Source: Flavobacterium sp. Root420 (GTDB lineage: Bacteria > Bacteroidota > Bacteroidia > Flavobacteriales > Flavobacteriaceae). Taken from it: a stretch of 64,000 bases of DNA. Shown here piece after piece: positions 50,888 through 61,100 of the stretch (the stretch's first letter is position 1; each line of letters starts with the position of its first letter). The notes under the pieces were generated by a model, which was given only the letters and a program-made list of their open reading frames with translations, was not told where the DNA came from and made no database searches. Made by a program: the position numbers and the translations under genes. The stretch lies in contig NZ_LMEF01000012.1 in assembly GCF_001427905.1 (NCBI RefSeq), positions 562,514 to 626,513 on the forward strand, read 5' to 3'.

Positions 50888-51526
50888 TTAATGAATAATA
50901 TCAAACGTATATCCATTTTCTTTTAAAAAGTGTAAAGTTTTAGGTAACGCAAATTTTAAATTCTGCGATGCTTTTATACTGTCATGAAAAACGATTACAC
51001 TTCCCGATGTTACATTTTTAGTTACGTTTTCAAGACATTTTTCTGGTGTAATACTCTGATCAAAATCCGCACTTAAAACATCCCACATTACTATTTTGTA
51101 GCCTAAACTTCGTAAAATTTTAGATTGTGCTTTTTTTATTTTCCCATAAGGAGGACGAAATAGTAAGCCATTCAGCCTTTTTTCATTTGATAAAATAGAA
51201 GCACAAGTTTTTACATTCTCAATATAATCATTTGTTTGGCTTTTCCATCCATTGATATGATTCATGGTGTGATTTCCAATAGAATGTCCTTCTGCGATTA
51301 ATCTTTCAAACAAAGATGAATTGGCATTAATGTTTTTTCCAATACAAAAGAAAGTGGCTTTTGCATCAAATTTCTTTAATTCGGATAAAACCCAATCTGT
51401 AACTTCAGGAGTTGGACCATCATCAAAAGTGAGGTATATTTTCTTTTCTTGATTTGGAATATCCCAACAATACTTAGAAAACACCCTTTTTATAAATGAA
51501 TTTGTTTTTACCCAATAAAAGCTCAT
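50888..51526 (-). CDS. polysaccharide deacetylase (NodB-type)
   Basis: 212 residues. The NodB homology domain is complete: YLTFDDGPTPEVTDWVLSEL with the catalytic D-D (29-48), SIGNHTMNHINGW with the H-x3-H metal pair, LLFRPPYGKIKKAQ and VMWDVLSADFDQS. Members remove N-acetyl groups from peptidoglycan or chitin-like glycans. No signal peptide is obvious; the basic N terminus SFIKRVFSKY might associate with the membrane. It stands alone, ended by a converging gap after the thioredoxin gene. Confidence 0.88.
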   Translation of the reverse strand: MSFYWVKTNSFIKRVFSKYCWDIPNQEKKIYLTFDDGPTPEVTDWVLSELKKFDAKATFFCIGKNINANSSLFERLIAEGHSIGNHTMNHINGWKSQTNDYIENVKTCASILSNEKRLNGLLFRPPYGKIKKAQSKILRSLGYKIVMWDVLSADFDQSITPEKCLENVTKNVTSGSVIVFHDSIKASQNLKFALPKTLHFLKENGYTFDIIH

Positions 51527-51553
51527 TGTGAAATGATTTAGATATATGTAAAA

Positions 51554-51597
51554 ATAAAAAATGCAGCGCTATTTAACTAGTAGCACTGCATTTTTTT
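51554..51597. terminator. Bidirectional hairpin between the deacetylase and GT117 genes
   Basis: ATGCAGCGCTA (51561-51571) and TAGCACTGCAT (51581-51591) pair with one mismatch and have A/T runs on both sides. On the minus strand it would end the GT117 messenger. Confidence 0.75.
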
Positions 51598-51621
51598 AAT
51601 CAGTATATTTTTCGTATCTTA

Positions 51622-54600
51622 TTATTCTTTTTCGCGTCCAAAACGTTCGAAAACATTTACATACGTATTAAACGTAACCTTGTGTTTTTCGTAGAATGCT
51701 TTATCCTTGTTATGTTCCATAACCTGTAGCAGACTTCTGTAACGCTCAATATCAGTGATAATATCCATAGCTAAATCGGTTTGATCGCCTGGAGTCAATG
51801 TTGCATAATAATTTAAGTTCTCTTTATATTTCTGAACTAATTTATTTAGCAGGTCATGTGCTTTTGCAGTTTCACCAACTTTGTAATATCCATTTGCAAA
51901 AGGCTCGACTAATGAGTAATATCCAAACTTGTCCACAGGTAATTTTGTCATTGCCAGATTAATCACATTTTTAGCTTTGTCTATTTTACCTTCTGCAATT
52001 AATTGATCACTTAAGCGAGATAAATTAGTGCGGTATGTAATGCTGTTTCTTCTGGTTTCAGGATCGTGATAAATTTTATCACTATCACTATTACCCCAGT
52101 CCCATTTCATTACAATATCATACATTTTATCTGCATCAATTTGTCCCATATCCATTGGTCCGCCTTCTTTTGAAGGGACATTTCTAATAGGAACTAATTT
52201 GTATACCATTCCATCTAATTGTAAATAATCTTTTAACCATAAATAATCTTCATCGTCAAAAGCACCACCACTAAAATAGATTGGTCTTTTCCAGTTGTTA
52301 TTGGCTAAAATATCAAGCATCATCAAACGATTTTTGTAGATCGCGCTTCCTTTGATATCGATGTCCATATACGGAACGATAGAATCGTTGTATTTTGGGT
52401 TAACAACTTTGTTTTTGATGATTAGATTTTTATCTACGGGAACTCTAATTTTATTCGTTGGATAAAAATGAATTGTTTGTCCGTTTTGTAAACCTACGGT
52501 CGATTTTGGATTTTTAATAAAACTAATAAAGTCATTGACATTCCAACGAGTGTCTATTTTCTGAATGTAAGCCACGTAGTCTAATTTATCTCCCACATAT
52601 TCATCATGAGTGAATGATATTGGTAATGGATCAGATTCATATGATTTTGCCTTCATTTGATCAATATACCAATCCGTCATAAACAGACTTGTATTTACGA
52701 TTTTTACGTCTGTCCTAATGCCTTCGATTTCCTGGGCATACCATAGCGGGAAAGTATCATTGTCTCCAATAGTGAATAGAATAGCGTTTTTGTCGCATGA
52801 AGTTAAATATGCTTTAGCCATTGCAACTGCAGTATATTTGTTTGATCTGTCATGATCATCCCAGTTTTGAGACGCCATTAAAATAGGCGCAGCTAATAAA
52901 CTTGCGGTAATAATAATTGGCCCGGCGATTTTTGGAGCAATGTATTTCTGAATACTTTCGTATAAGGAATAGACTCCAAAACCTATCCAGATTGCAAATA
53001 CATAAAATGATCCTACCAGTGCATAATCTCTTTCACGAGGTTCAAAAGGCCTTTCATTTAAATAAATTTTCAATGCAATACCAGTAAATAAAAACAATGC
53101 CAAAAGCACATAAAAGCTTTTAAGATCTTTATTGGCATGATACATTATTCCAATAAGTCCTAAGATAAATGGAAGGAAAAAGTAAACATTTCTTCCTTTG
53201 TTGTTTAAAACATCAGAAGGTAAATTGTCCTGAGATCCAAGATGTAATGAATCAAGAGCTTTGATTCCGCTAATCCAGTTTCCGTCTAAATTATCGTATT
53301 TTCCTTGTTCGTCACTTTGACGTCCAACAAAATTCCACATCAAATATCTCCAATACATGTATCCAAACTGATATTCGAACATAAAACTGAAGTTGTCTGC
53401 GGTTGATGGTTTTTCTATGATTAAATAATCTTTATAACTATTTAAGAACTTAACATAGCCTTCATTGTCAATTTGTTTTTGCGAGTAAGCTTTTCTGAAT
53501 TCAGAAACAGTTTTTTCAACCTCGTTTCGTAATTGGGCTGTAGCTTTATTGTATTCCTCTTCACTTAATTGACTCGCATCAATACCGTATTTTGCTAAAT
53601 CATCTTCATAAGGATAATTTGGATTTATTTTAAAGGCAGGAGGATTAGTGAAACTGATATAGTTTTGAATGTGCCCGGTTTCGGTACTCCACATTCTTGG
53701 CAAAATCGTTTTTTGATTGTCATCAGAATTTTGATCTGCGTTTTTGTAATTGTTGGTAATCACATATTTACCAGTTTTATAATCTCTTTCGTAGTTAGGT
53801 TTTTTATCTAAATAAGGAGTTTTTTCGTCAAGTCCGGAAAAAACTTCAGTATACTGAGGTCCATAAAATAATGGATTTACACCATATTGTTCACGATTAT
53901 AATACGCTAAAACCTCTGTAGCATCTGATGGTTTGTTTTCATTGATAACTGTATTGGCATTTGCACGAACAGGCAGCATTATCCAGGTTGAGAAACCAAT
54001 CAGGATAAATAAAACACAAAGAATAATAGTGTTATAGAAAACCAAGCCTTTTTGCTTTGTATATTTTAATCCAAAATAAAAGAAAGCGATAAAAAGTAAA
54101 GCAACGAAAATGGATCCTGAATTAAAAGGAAGTCCCATACTGTTTACCATGAAAACTTCTGTTTTTCCAAAGAAAGCCATGGTTAAAGGCAAAAGTAATT
54201 TGAAAATGAATAATAAAATAGCAATTACAACAGCGTTCGCAATAATAAAATTTTTAACAGTGACTTTTTCGTAATGTTTAAAGTAATATAGAAAACCAAT
54301 TGCAGGAATTGTCAATAAAGCCATAAAGTGAACTCCAAAAGAAAGTCCGACAACAAGTGAAATAATTAACAGCCATTTATTTCCTTTTGGCTGATCCATA
54401 TCTTGTTCCCAACGAAGACCAAGCCAGAAAAGCAATGCAATTAATAAGGAAGCCATTGCATAAACTTCGGCTTCAACAGCATTAAACCAAAAACTATCAG
54501 AGAAAGTATAGGCCAATGCACCAACAAATGAACTTCCTAAAATAACAATTGAATTGTTTTGATCAATTTCTGCAAAACGAGATACAATTTTTTTCAAAAT

Positions 54601-54903
54601 CATAGACGATGACCAAAACATAAATAAAATAGTGAAAGCACTAGAAAAAACAGACATCATATTTACCATCACCGCTACATGTTGATTGTCTATGGCAAAC
54701 ATGGCAAAAAAAGCTCCCATCATCTGGAATAAAGGTGCTCCCGGTGGGTGACCAACTTCTAGTTTGGCGGCTGTAGCAATATATTCGCCACAATCCCAGA
54801 AGCTCATAGTAGGTTCAACAGTCAGTGTATAAGTAGTTAAAGCGATTGCAAATGCAAACCAACCAATAATTGTATTCCATTTATTGAAATTGAATTGTGC
54901 CAT
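51622..54903 (-). CDS. DUF2723 / glycosyltransferase family 117 membrane protein
   Basis: 1093 residues. The first 330 or so hold many membrane helices with MSFWDCGEYIATAAKLEVGHPPGAP near residue 33 (quoted in part: WDCGEYIATAAKLEVGHPPG), an acidic motif like those of protein O-mannosyltransferases. A long extracytoplasmic region, another membrane block (about 570-700) and a C-terminal part with NDTFPLWYAQEIEGIRTDV and helical TPR-like repeats follow. The family is placed in GT117 and may initiate or extend O-glycosylation, which flavobacteria perform on exported proteins; the exact reaction is not settled. Single gene. Confidence 0.82.
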   Translation of the reverse strand: MAQFNFNKWNTIIGWFAFAIALTTYTLTVEPTMSFWDCGEYIATAAKLEVGHPPGAPLFQMMGAFFAMFAIDNQHVAVMVNMMSVFSSAFTILFMFWSSSMILKKIVSRFAEIDQNNSIVILGSSFVGALAYTFSDSFWFNAVEAEVYAMASLLIALLFWLGLRWEQDMDQPKGNKWLLIISLVVGLSFGVHFMALLTIPAIGFLYYFKHYEKVTVKNFIIANAVVIAILLFIFKLLLPLTMAFFGKTEVFMVNSMGLPFNSGSIFVALLFIAFFYFGLKYTKQKGLVFYNTIILCVLFILIGFSTWIMLPVRANANTVINENKPSDATEVLAYYNREQYGVNPLFYGPQYTEVFSGLDEKTPYLDKKPNYERDYKTGKYVITNNYKNADQNSDDNQKTILPRMWSTETGHIQNYISFTNPPAFKINPNYPYEDDLAKYGIDASQLSEEEYNKATAQLRNEVEKTVSEFRKAYSQKQIDNEGYVKFLNSYKDYLIIEKPSTADNFSFMFEYQFGYMYWRYLMWNFVGRQSDEQGKYDNLDGNWISGIKALDSLHLGSQDNLPSDVLNNKGRNVYFFLPFILGLIGIMYHANKDLKSFYVLLALFLFTGIALKIYLNERPFEPRERDYALVGSFYVFAIWIGFGVYSLYESIQKYIAPKIAGPIIITASLLAAPILMASQNWDDHDRSNKYTAVAMAKAYLTSCDKNAILFTIGDNDTFPLWYAQEIEGIRTDVKIVNTSLFMTDWYIDQMKAKSYESDPLPISFTHDEYVGDKLDYVAYIQKIDTRWNVNDFISFIKNPKSTVGLQNGQTIHFYPTNKIRVPVDKNLIIKNKVVNPKYNDSIVPYMDIDIKGSAIYKNRLMMLDILANNNWKRPIYFSGGAFDDEDYLWLKDYLQLDGMVYKLVPIRNVPSKEGGPMDMGQIDADKMYDIVMKWDWGNSDSDKIYHDPETRRNSITYRTNLSRLSDQLIAEGKIDKAKNVINLAMTKLPVDKFGYYSLVEPFANGYYKVGETAKAHDLLNKLVQKYKENLNYYATLTPGDQTDLAMDIITDIERYRSLLQVMEHNKDKAFYEKHKVTFNTYVNVFERFGREKE

Positions 54904-55098
54904 ATTTAGATGTTAAAATTTTGTATGTTTTCTATTCTACAAAGAAAATGTTTTTTTGTGTAAAGAAACGAGCATTAACAAAAAATTCTACAAAACTATT
55001 TGGCGAAAGTAACGCATTGTTTGTGAAATACTTGCAGTGATATTACAGAATCGAAAGAAAAAAAAATGAAAAAAAAATGATTTTTTTTCTCAAAAAGT

Positions 55099-55128
55099 TT
55101 GCGCAAACTAAAAAAAGCTTTAAATTTG
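55099..55128 (+). promoter_or_regulatory. Promoter of tRNA-Gln
   Basis: TTG (55099-55101) and TAAATTTG (55121-55128) with 19 bases between match the consensus closely. The mature tRNA begins 21 bases later. AGTTTGCGCAAACT (55097-55110), a perfect palindrome, overlaps the -33 element. The rest of the 245-base gap is poly-A rich, with no gene. Confidence 0.7.
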
Positions 55129-55148
55129 CACTCGCTTAACCGCACTGC

Positions 55149-55219
55149 TGGTCTATGGTGTAATGGTAACACAACTGTTTTTGGTGCAGTCTTTCTAGGT
55201 TCGAGTCCTAGTAGACCAA
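55149..55219 (+). tRNA. tRNA-Gln (anticodon TTG)
   Basis: A full cloverleaf of 71 bases. The acceptor TGGTCTA (55149-55155) pairs with TAGACCA (55212-55218), with A as discriminator at 55219. The anticodon arm ACTGT-TTTTGGT-GCAGT gives anticodon TTG. The T arm CTAGG-TTCGAGT-CCTAG is perfect. CCA is not encoded. A GCCTCTC/GAGAGGC terminator follows at once. Confidence 0.97.
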
Positions 55220-55222
55220 CAT

Positions 55223-55250
55223 AAAAAGCCTCTCGATTGAGAGGCTTTTT
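55223..55250 (+). terminator. Terminator of tRNA-Gln
   Basis: AAAAAGCCTCTC-GATT-GAGAGGCTTTTT, a perfect 12-bp stem with a 4-base loop and a T-run. It begins 3 bases after the tRNA and works in both directions. Confidence 0.95.
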
Positions 55251-55294
55251 TTATGGAACAAATTCAAGTGAATCCTGATAAATCTGATTTACTT

Positions 55295-56119
55295 TTAAAT
55301 TTTTAAAGTAATAACAGGCCGAACGGCATGATTTACTAAGCCTTCACTGATGCTTCCGTTAAAAAAGTGTGCAAAACCGGTTCTTCCGTGAGTGCACATT
55401 CCTATGATGTCTGCATTTATGCTATTTGCAAAATTGATAATTCCTTTTTCAATATTAGTGTCGTTGTAAATTTGAGTGGTGTAATTGGTAATATTGAATT
55501 CGGTTACGAAATCTTTCATCGCTTTTTCGATAACGTGTGTCGGTTTGAAGCTGTTTGGTGTGCAGATTGTAACCAGATGTATTTTTGCTTCAAAGAATTT
55601 GGTAAAGTTTAGGAGTTTTTCGAATGGTTTTTTTGTTTCTGCAGAAAAATCAGAAGCAAAAACAATATTAGATACATTAAAATTAGAAATGTCTTTTTTG
55701 ATAATCAAAACAGGGATTTCTGAATTTCGAACAACTTTTTCAGTGTTGGAGCCAATTAATAATTCTTCAACACCAGAAGAGCCATGTGATCCCATGATGA
55801 TTAAGTCAATGTCGTAATCCTTGCTAACTTGTGTGATTCCGTGAATGGGTTTGTCCATTTTTACAATTTCAGTAACAGGAATTCCGTCTAAATAGGGTTT
55901 TGATGAGATCTCGTCAAGCATTTCGTTTGCTTTTTTCATGAAAAGCATGGTTTCAGGAATGCTTGCGCCGCCTAGTATGGCATCATTCATTTGATGTGGC
56001 AGTTCGAGCATGTGTAAAACGATGATTTCGGAATCGTTTTTTTTAGCGATTTGAGCGGCAACTTTTAGGGCATCTTCTGCGTGTTCTGAAAAGTCAGTAG
56101 GGACTAAAATTCGTTTCAT
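55295..56119 (-). CDS. tandem-domain universal stress protein
   Basis: 274 residues made of two USP domains. Domain 1 (1-145) begins KRILVPTDFSEHAEDAL and has the nucleotide loop MGSHGSSGVEELLIGSNTEKV near residue 109 (21 letters shortened here to GSHGSSGVEELLIGS). Domain 2 (about 150-274) has IVFASDFSAETKK and MCTHGRTGFAHFFNGS. Both G-x2-G-x(9)-G-S loops look able to bind ATP. Such proteins increase under starvation or stress, with poorly defined action. It stands alone, convergent to the tRNA. Confidence 0.92.
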   Translation of the reverse strand: MKRILVPTDFSEHAEDALKVAAQIAKKNDSEIIVLHMLELPHQMNDAILGGASIPETMLFMKKANEMLDEISSKPYLDGIPVTEIVKMDKPIHGITQVSKDYDIDLIIMGSHGSSGVEELLIGSNTEKVVRNSEIPVLIIKKDISNFNVSNIVFASDFSAETKKPFEKLLNFTKFFEAKIHLVTICTPNSFKPTHVIEKAMKDFVTEFNITNYTTQIYNDTNIEKGIINFANSINADIIGMCTHGRTGFAHFFNGSISEGLVNHAVRPVITLKI

Positions 56120-56206
56120 AATTTTTTGAGGTTAAATTATTTGAATAATCCGTGATTTTAATGCTTCTATAAAGATAAGAAATATTTTTAGAGCAATCAA
56201 TTTATT

Positions 56207-56234
56207 TTGATTTATAAAAAAAACACTATATTTG
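56207..56234 (+). promoter_or_regulatory. Promoter of rimP-nusA-infB
   Basis: TTG (56207-56209), 17 bases, then TATATTTG (56227-56234): a textbook Bacteroidota promoter. Transcription should begin near 56241. Confidence 0.8.
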
Positions 56235-56262
56235 CACCGTTATTTATTAAAATCTAAATAAT

Positions 56263-56288
56263 GAGGGGACTAAGTGTCCCCTCTTTTT
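56263..56288 (+). terminator. Terminator-like hairpin in the rimP leader (attenuator candidate)
   Basis: GAGGGGAC-TAAGT-GTCCCCTC (56263-56283) is a perfect 8-bp stem followed by TTTTT (56284-56288). It lies about 22 bases after the expected transcript start and 8 bases before the rimP start codon, so it can only act on this operon. Confidence 0.75.
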
Positions 56289-56296
56289 ATAAAATT

Positions 56297-56761
56297 ATGA
56301 CATTTAAAGAAAAAGTAAACGGATTAATCGCAGAAGCTCTTCTGGAAAAGCCTTCAGTCTTTTTGATTGATTTGTCTATTTCGGATTCTTTCAAAATTAG
56401 TGTTGGTTTAGACGGAGATAATGGAGTGGCGCTGCAGGATTGTATTGATATTAGTCGTGCAATCGAGAATAATCTGGATCGTGAAGAACAGGATTTTTCG
56501 CTTGAAGTAGCATCGGTTGGAGTAGGGTCTCCTTTGAAAATGACAAGGCAATACAAGAAAAATATTGGTAGAACGTTGATTGTTACTACAAATACTGAAA
56601 AAATTGAAGCAGAATTAGTAGAAGCTAACGATGTTTTTATAATTTTGTCTTGGAAAGCAAGAGAACCTAAAAAAGTAGGAAAAGGAAAAGAAACAGTTCA
56701 AAAAGAGCAACAAATACCTTATACAGAAATTAAAGAGGCAATTGTTACAGTAACATTTTAA
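56297..56761 (+). CDS. rimP: ribosome maturation factor RimP
   Basis: 154 residues from the ATG at 56297 ([20 protein letters not shown]). An in-frame ATG at 56261 lies inside the hairpin and is less likely. RimP assists 30S maturation. The N-terminal domain (about 1-80) with [18 protein letters not shown] and the [14 protein letters not shown] turn are typical; the C-terminal Sm-like domain follows. It heads the rimP-nusA-infB unit, with 13 bases to nusA. Confidence 0.93.
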   Translation: MTFKEKVNGLIAEALLEKPSVFLIDLSISDSFKISVGLDGDNGVALQDCIDISRAIENNLDREEQDFSLEVASVGVGSPLKMTRQYKKNIGRTLIVTTNTEKIEAELVEANDVFIILSWKAREPKKVGKGKETVQKEQQIPYTEIKEAIVTVTF

Positions 56762-56774
56762 TTAAAGAATTCGC

Positions 56775-58028
56775 ATGGAAAATTTAGCATTAATCGATTC
56801 ATTCTCAGAGTTTAAGGATAATAAACTTATTGATCGTGTAACGCTTATGGCAATTTTAGAGGACGTGTTTAGAAATGCATTGAAAAAAAAATACGGTTCT
56901 GATGATAACTTCGACATTATTATAAATCCTGATAAAGGGGATATGGAGATTTGGAGAAGAAGAGTAATCGTTGCTGACGAAGATCTTGATTTTGAGAACG
57001 AGGAAATTACCTTGACTGAAGCTAGAATGATCGAGGCGGATTTTGAAATTGGTGAAGAAGTTTCTGAAGAAGTTAAATTGATCGATTTAGGAAGAAGAGC
57101 TATTTTGGCTTTGCGTCAAAACTTAATATCTAAAATTCACGAACACGATAATACAAATCTTTACAAGCAATTTAAAGATATTATCGGTGATATTTATACT
57201 GCCGAAGTGCACCACGTACGTCCTAGAGTAGTTATCTTAGTAGATGATGAAGGAAACGAAATTGTACTTCCGAAAGAAAAACAAATTCCATCTGACTTTT
57301 TCCGTAAAGGAGATAATGTTCGTGGAATTATTGAAAGCGTTGAATTAAAAGGAAATAAACCTCAAATTATTATGTCCAGAACTTCTGAAAAGTTTTTGGA
57401 GAAATTATTTGAACAAGAAATTCCAGAAGTATTCGACGGATTAATTACAGTTAAAAATGTAGTTCGTATTCCTGGTGAAAAAGCAAAAGTAGCTGTTGAT
57501 TCTTATGATGACAGAATTGATCCTGTTGGAGCTTGCGTAGGTATGAAAGGATCTCGTATTCACGGAATTGTTCGTGAGTTAGGAAACGAAAATATTGATG
57601 TAATCAATTATACAAGTAATATTCAATTGTTTATTACAAGAGCATTAAGCCCTGCGAAGGTTTCTTCTATCAAAATTGATGAAGAAAATAAAAGAGCTGA
57701 AGTTTTCTTGAAATTAGAAGAAGTTTCTAAAGCAATTGGTAGAGGAGGTCACAATATTAAATTAGCAGGTCAGCTAACAGGTTACGAATTAGATGTTATT
57801 CGTGAGGGAGATGTTGCTGGTGCAACTGCTGATGAAGACGATGTTGAATTAACAGAGTTTTCAGACGAAATCGAAGACTGGGTAATTGAAGAATTTGCTA
57901 AAATAGGTTTAGATACTGCAAAAAGTATTTTAAAACAAGAAGTAGAAGATTTAGTAAGAAGAACGGATTTAGAAGAGGAAACTATTCTTGACGTTATGAA
58001 AATACTAAAAGAAGAGTTTGATAACTAA
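56775..58028 (+). CDS. nusA: transcription factor NusA
   Basis: 417 residues. NusA binds RNA polymerase and promotes pausing and hairpin-dependent termination. The N-terminal polymerase-binding domain (1-125), S1 domain (EVHHVRPRVVILVDDEG region) and KH domains (VGACVGMKGSRIHGIVREL, about 255-273, and GRGGHNIKLAGQLTGYELDV, about 329-348) are present. It lacks the two C-terminal acidic repeats of E. coli NusA. The leader hairpin at 56263-56288 would be a target through which NusA could limit its own operon. Confidence 0.96.
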   Translation: MENLALIDSFSEFKDNKLIDRVTLMAILEDVFRNALKKKYGSDDNFDIIINPDKGDMEIWRRRVIVADEDLDFENEEITLTEARMIEADFEIGEEVSEEVKLIDLGRRAILALRQNLISKIHEHDNTNLYKQFKDIIGDIYTAEVHHVRPRVVILVDDEGNEIVLPKEKQIPSDFFRKGDNVRGIIESVELKGNKPQIIMSRTSEKFLEKLFEQEIPEVFDGLITVKNVVRIPGEKAKVAVDSYDDRIDPVGACVGMKGSRIHGIVRELGNENIDVINYTSNIQLFITRALSPAKVSSIKIDEENKRAEVFLKLEEVSKAIGRGGHNIKLAGQLTGYELDVIREGDVAGATADEDDVELTEFSDEIEDWVIEEFAKIGLDTAKSILKQEVEDLVRRTDLEEETILDVMKILKEEFDN

Positions 58029-58076
58029 TTATCTACTCTAACAACACAACGAAAAAGGTAATAATAAAAAGGTTAT

Positions 58077-60965
58077 ATGTCTGAAGAGAGAGTAATAAGA
58101 ATAAACAAGGTTTTAAGGGAATTAAATATTTCGTTAGAAAGAGCTGTTGATTATCTAAAAGATAAGGGAATTGCTATTGATGCAAATCCAAATGCGAAAA
58201 TTTCTGATAGCGAATTTAATATCCTACAAAGCCAATTTGCGGGCGATAAGGGGAATAAGGAAGCTTCTAAAGAGGTAGGAGAAGAGAAAAGAAAAGAAAA
58301 AGAGGCTTTACGTGTTGAACGTGAGAAAGAAATTGAGGACAAACGCAGACAAGACGAAGAGCGCCAAAAACAGCAAGAGATTATAAAAGCGAGAGCTGTT
58401 GTAACCGGACCTGTTCAAGTTGGTAAAATTGATTTAAATCCAAAGAAACCTGCAATTGTTTCTGCTCCTGCTGAGGAACCTGCTAAAGCAGAAGAACCAA
58501 AAGCAGTTGTTGCTCCAGCTCAACCAGAAAAACCTGTTCAAAAAGAAATTGTACAGCCTGAGCCAGTTGCTCCTGTCGTTTCTGAAGAGAAAAAGGTAGA
58601 AAAACCTATTATTACAGAGAAAAAAGAGGTAAAATCTAGTCCGGAAGTTTCAGCACCAAAAGTAACGCAAGAGCCTGTTGTTTCAACAGATCCTGCAACT
58701 GCTGAAGAGACTATTACTACTCAATATCAAAAATTATCCGGAACTACTTTGACTGGGCAAACAATTGATTTATCTCAATTTAATAAGCCTAAGAAAAAGA
58801 AAGAAGATCCGAAAATAACTCCTAATAAACCAGGAGCTCCAGGTGCAAATAATAACGCTAATAAAAATAAGCGTAAAAGAATTGCTCCTAAACCAGGAGC
58901 GCCAGGTGCACCAAAACCTGCTACAGGAAATGCGCCGGGAACTCCAAACCCAAATAAAATTACGCCAAATACTGGTGGTGGAGGCTTTAATGCCAACAGA
59001 AGTGCAAGACCTGGTTTTGTAAAAGGAAACCGTCCTGCAATTGTAGCTAAGGTTGAGCCTACTGAAGAGGAAGTAAAAAACCAAATTAGAGAGACTCTTG
59101 AAAAACTTCAGGGGAAAGGTGGAAAATCTAAAGCTGCTAAATACAGAAGAGATAAAAGAGATACACACCGTCAGAAATCTGATGAGGAGCAAAGAGCTAT
59201 TGACGAAGGAAGTAAAACTATAAAAGTTACGGAATTTGTTACTGTTGGTGAAATTGCAATCATGATGGATGTGCCGATTACTAAAGTAATTGGAACTTGT
59301 ATGTCTCTGGGTATCATGGTAACCATGAACCAACGTTTAGATGCTGAAACTTTAACGATTGTAGCTGATGAGTTTGGTTACGAAGTTGAGTTTATCACAG
59401 TTGATATCGAAGAAGCTATTGAAGTCGTTGCTGATAGAGAAGAAGATTTAGTTGTTAGGGCGCCTATTGTTACTGTAATGGGTCACGTCGATCACGGTAA
59501 AACATCTTTACTGGATTATATTCGTAAAGAAAATGTTATTGCTGGGGAGTCTGGAGGTATTACACAGCACATTGGAGCTTACGGAGTGACTTTAGATAAT
59601 GGTCAAAAAATCGCATTCTTAGATACACCGGGTCACGAGGCGTTTACCGCAATGCGTGCACGTGGAGCTCAGGTTACCGATATCGCTATTATTGTTGTTG
59701 CTGCGGATGATGATATCATGCCACAAACAAAAGAAGCAATTTCTCACGCACAAGCTGCGGGAGTGCCAATTATATTTGCAATCAATAAAATTGATAAACC
59801 AAATGCGAATGTTGAGAAAATCAAAGAACGTTTGGCTGGTATGAATTTACTTGTTGAAGATTGGGGTGGAAAAATTCAGTCACATGATATTTCTGCAAAA
59901 GTTGGAACAGGAGTAAAAGAATTATTAGAAAAAGTTTTATTGGAAGCTGAGATTTTAGATTTAAAATCGAATCCAAACAAAGCAGCTCAGGGAACTGTAG
60001 TTGAGGCTTTCTTAGATAAAGGAAAAGGATATGTGTCGACAATTTTGGTTCAACATGGAACTTTGAAAATTGGAGATTATATGTTAGCTGGAAAACATCA
60101 TGGTAAAATTAAAGCGATGCATGACGAAAGAGGGCATATTGTTTTAGAAGCTGGTCCTTCTACTCCTGTATCTGTTTTAGGTCTTGATGGTGCTGCAACT
60201 GCGGGTGATAAATTCAACGTTTTTGAAGACGAAAAAGAAGCGAAACAAATTGCGTCTAAACGTTCTCAATTAATGCGTGAACAATCTGTACGTACACAAC
60301 GTCATATCACACTTGACGAAATTGGTCGTCGTATTGCTCTTGGTCAGTTTAAAGAACTTAATGTTATTCTTAAAGGAGACGTTGATGGATCTGTTGAAGC
60401 ATTATCAGATTCGTTCTCTAAACTTTCTACTGAAGAAATTCAAATTAATATTATCCATAAAGGTGTTGGAGCAATTACAGAGACTGACGTTATGTTGGCT
60501 TCTGCTTCTGATGCAATCATTATCGGATTTAACGTTCGCCCTGCTGGAAATGCGAGACAACTTGCAGATAAAGAAGAAATCGATATCCGTTACTATTCTA
60601 TTATCTACGCCGCTATTGATGACTTGAAAGATGCAATGGAAGGAATGTTAGCTCCTGAGATGAAAGAAGAAATTTTAGGAACTGCTGAAATTCGTGAGAT
60701 TTTCAAAATTTCTAAAGTAGGTTCTATTGCAGGATGTATGGTAATGGATGGTAAAATCATGAGAACTTCTAAAATTAGAGTTATCAGAGATGGAGTAGTA
60801 GTGCATACAGGTGAACTTGTAGCATTGAAACGTTTCAAAGATGATGTTAAGGAAGTTTCTAAAGGTTACGATTGTGGTATTCAGATTAAAGGTTACAACG
60901 ACATTGAAGAAAGAGATGTTATTGAAGCATACCATGAAGTTGCAATTAAAAAGAAATTGAAATAA
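58077..60965 (+). CDS. infB: translation initiation factor IF-2
   Basis: 962 residues. A short N-terminal IF2_N domain ([18 protein letters not shown]) is followed by a long linker rich in Lys/Glu, then Ala/Pro (58430-58990, with GAPGA-type units), the usual variable part. The GTPase domain begins near residue 467 with [25 protein letters not shown] and [13 protein letters not shown]. Domains II-IV follow to the end, with the fMet-tRNA-binding C2 domain last ([14 protein letters not shown]). It brings initiator tRNA to the ribosome. A GAAA-loop terminator closes the operon. Confidence 0.98.
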   Translation: MSEERVIRINKVLRELNISLERAVDYLKDKGIAIDANPNAKISDSEFNILQSQFAGDKGNKEASKEVGEEKRKEKEALRVEREKEIEDKRRQDEERQKQQEIIKARAVVTGPVQVGKIDLNPKKPAIVSAPAEEPAKAEEPKAVVAPAQPEKPVQKEIVQPEPVAPVVSEEKKVEKPIITEKKEVKSSPEVSAPKVTQEPVVSTDPATAEETITTQYQKLSGTTLTGQTIDLSQFNKPKKKKEDPKITPNKPGAPGANNNANKNKRKRIAPKPGAPGAPKPATGNAPGTPNPNKITPNTGGGGFNANRSARPGFVKGNRPAIVAKVEPTEEEVKNQIRETLEKLQGKGGKSKAAKYRRDKRDTHRQKSDEEQRAIDEGSKTIKVTEFVTVGEIAIMMDVPITKVIGTCMSLGIMVTMNQRLDAETLTIVADEFGYEVEFITVDIEEAIEVVADREEDLVVRAPIVTVMGHVDHGKTSLLDYIRKENVIAGESGGITQHIGAYGVTLDNGQKIAFLDTPGHEAFTAMRARGAQVTDIAIIVVAADDDIMPQTKEAISHAQAAGVPIIFAINKIDKPNANVEKIKERLAGMNLLVEDWGGKIQSHDISAKVGTGVKELLEKVLLEAEILDLKSNPNKAAQGTVVEAFLDKGKGYVSTILVQHGTLKIGDYMLAGKHHGKIKAMHDERGHIVLEAGPSTPVSVLGLDGAATAGDKFNVFEDEKEAKQIASKRSQLMREQSVRTQRHITLDEIGRRIALGQFKELNVILKGDVDGSVEALSDSFSKLSTEEIQINIIHKGVGAITETDVMLASASDAIIIGFNVRPAGNARQLADKEEIDIRYYSIIYAAIDDLKDAMEGMLAPEMKEEILGTAEIREIFKISKVGSIAGCMVMDGKIMRTSKIRVIRDGVVVHTGELVALKRFKDDVKEVSKGYDCGIQIKGYNDIEERDVIEAYHEVAIKKKLK

Positions 60966-60984
60966 TATTCAGTAATTATATTTT

Positions 60985-61013
60985 AAAGCCTCAATGAAAA
61001 TTGGGGCTTTTTT
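60985..61013 (+). terminator. Terminator of rimP-nusA-infB
   Basis: AAAGCCTCAAT (60985-60995) pairs with ATTGGGGCTTT (61000-61010), with one T-G wobble, around a GAAA tetraloop and followed by T. Confidence 0.92.
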
Positions 61014-61100
61014 GTTGCTATATTTTATTCTGATTCGAGTCAAAAAAAACAGTTTATTTATTTCAAATTTTAGTATTATTTTTGGTAAAATTATTTGATT

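Noticed and set aside
51622..54903. A possible secretion or S-layer role for the large membrane protein
   Set aside because: Its acidic motif and helix pattern fit DUF2723/GT117, and no secretion-system genes are nearby.
55367..55817. Two plus-strand frames opposite the universal stress protein gene
   Set aside because: They overlap each other and a clear gene and have no motifs.
58770..59333. A 187-residue open frame on the minus strand inside infB
   Set aside because: It lies wholly opposite the low-complexity linker and domain start of infB, with Ser/Phe-rich composition expected of a shadow frame.
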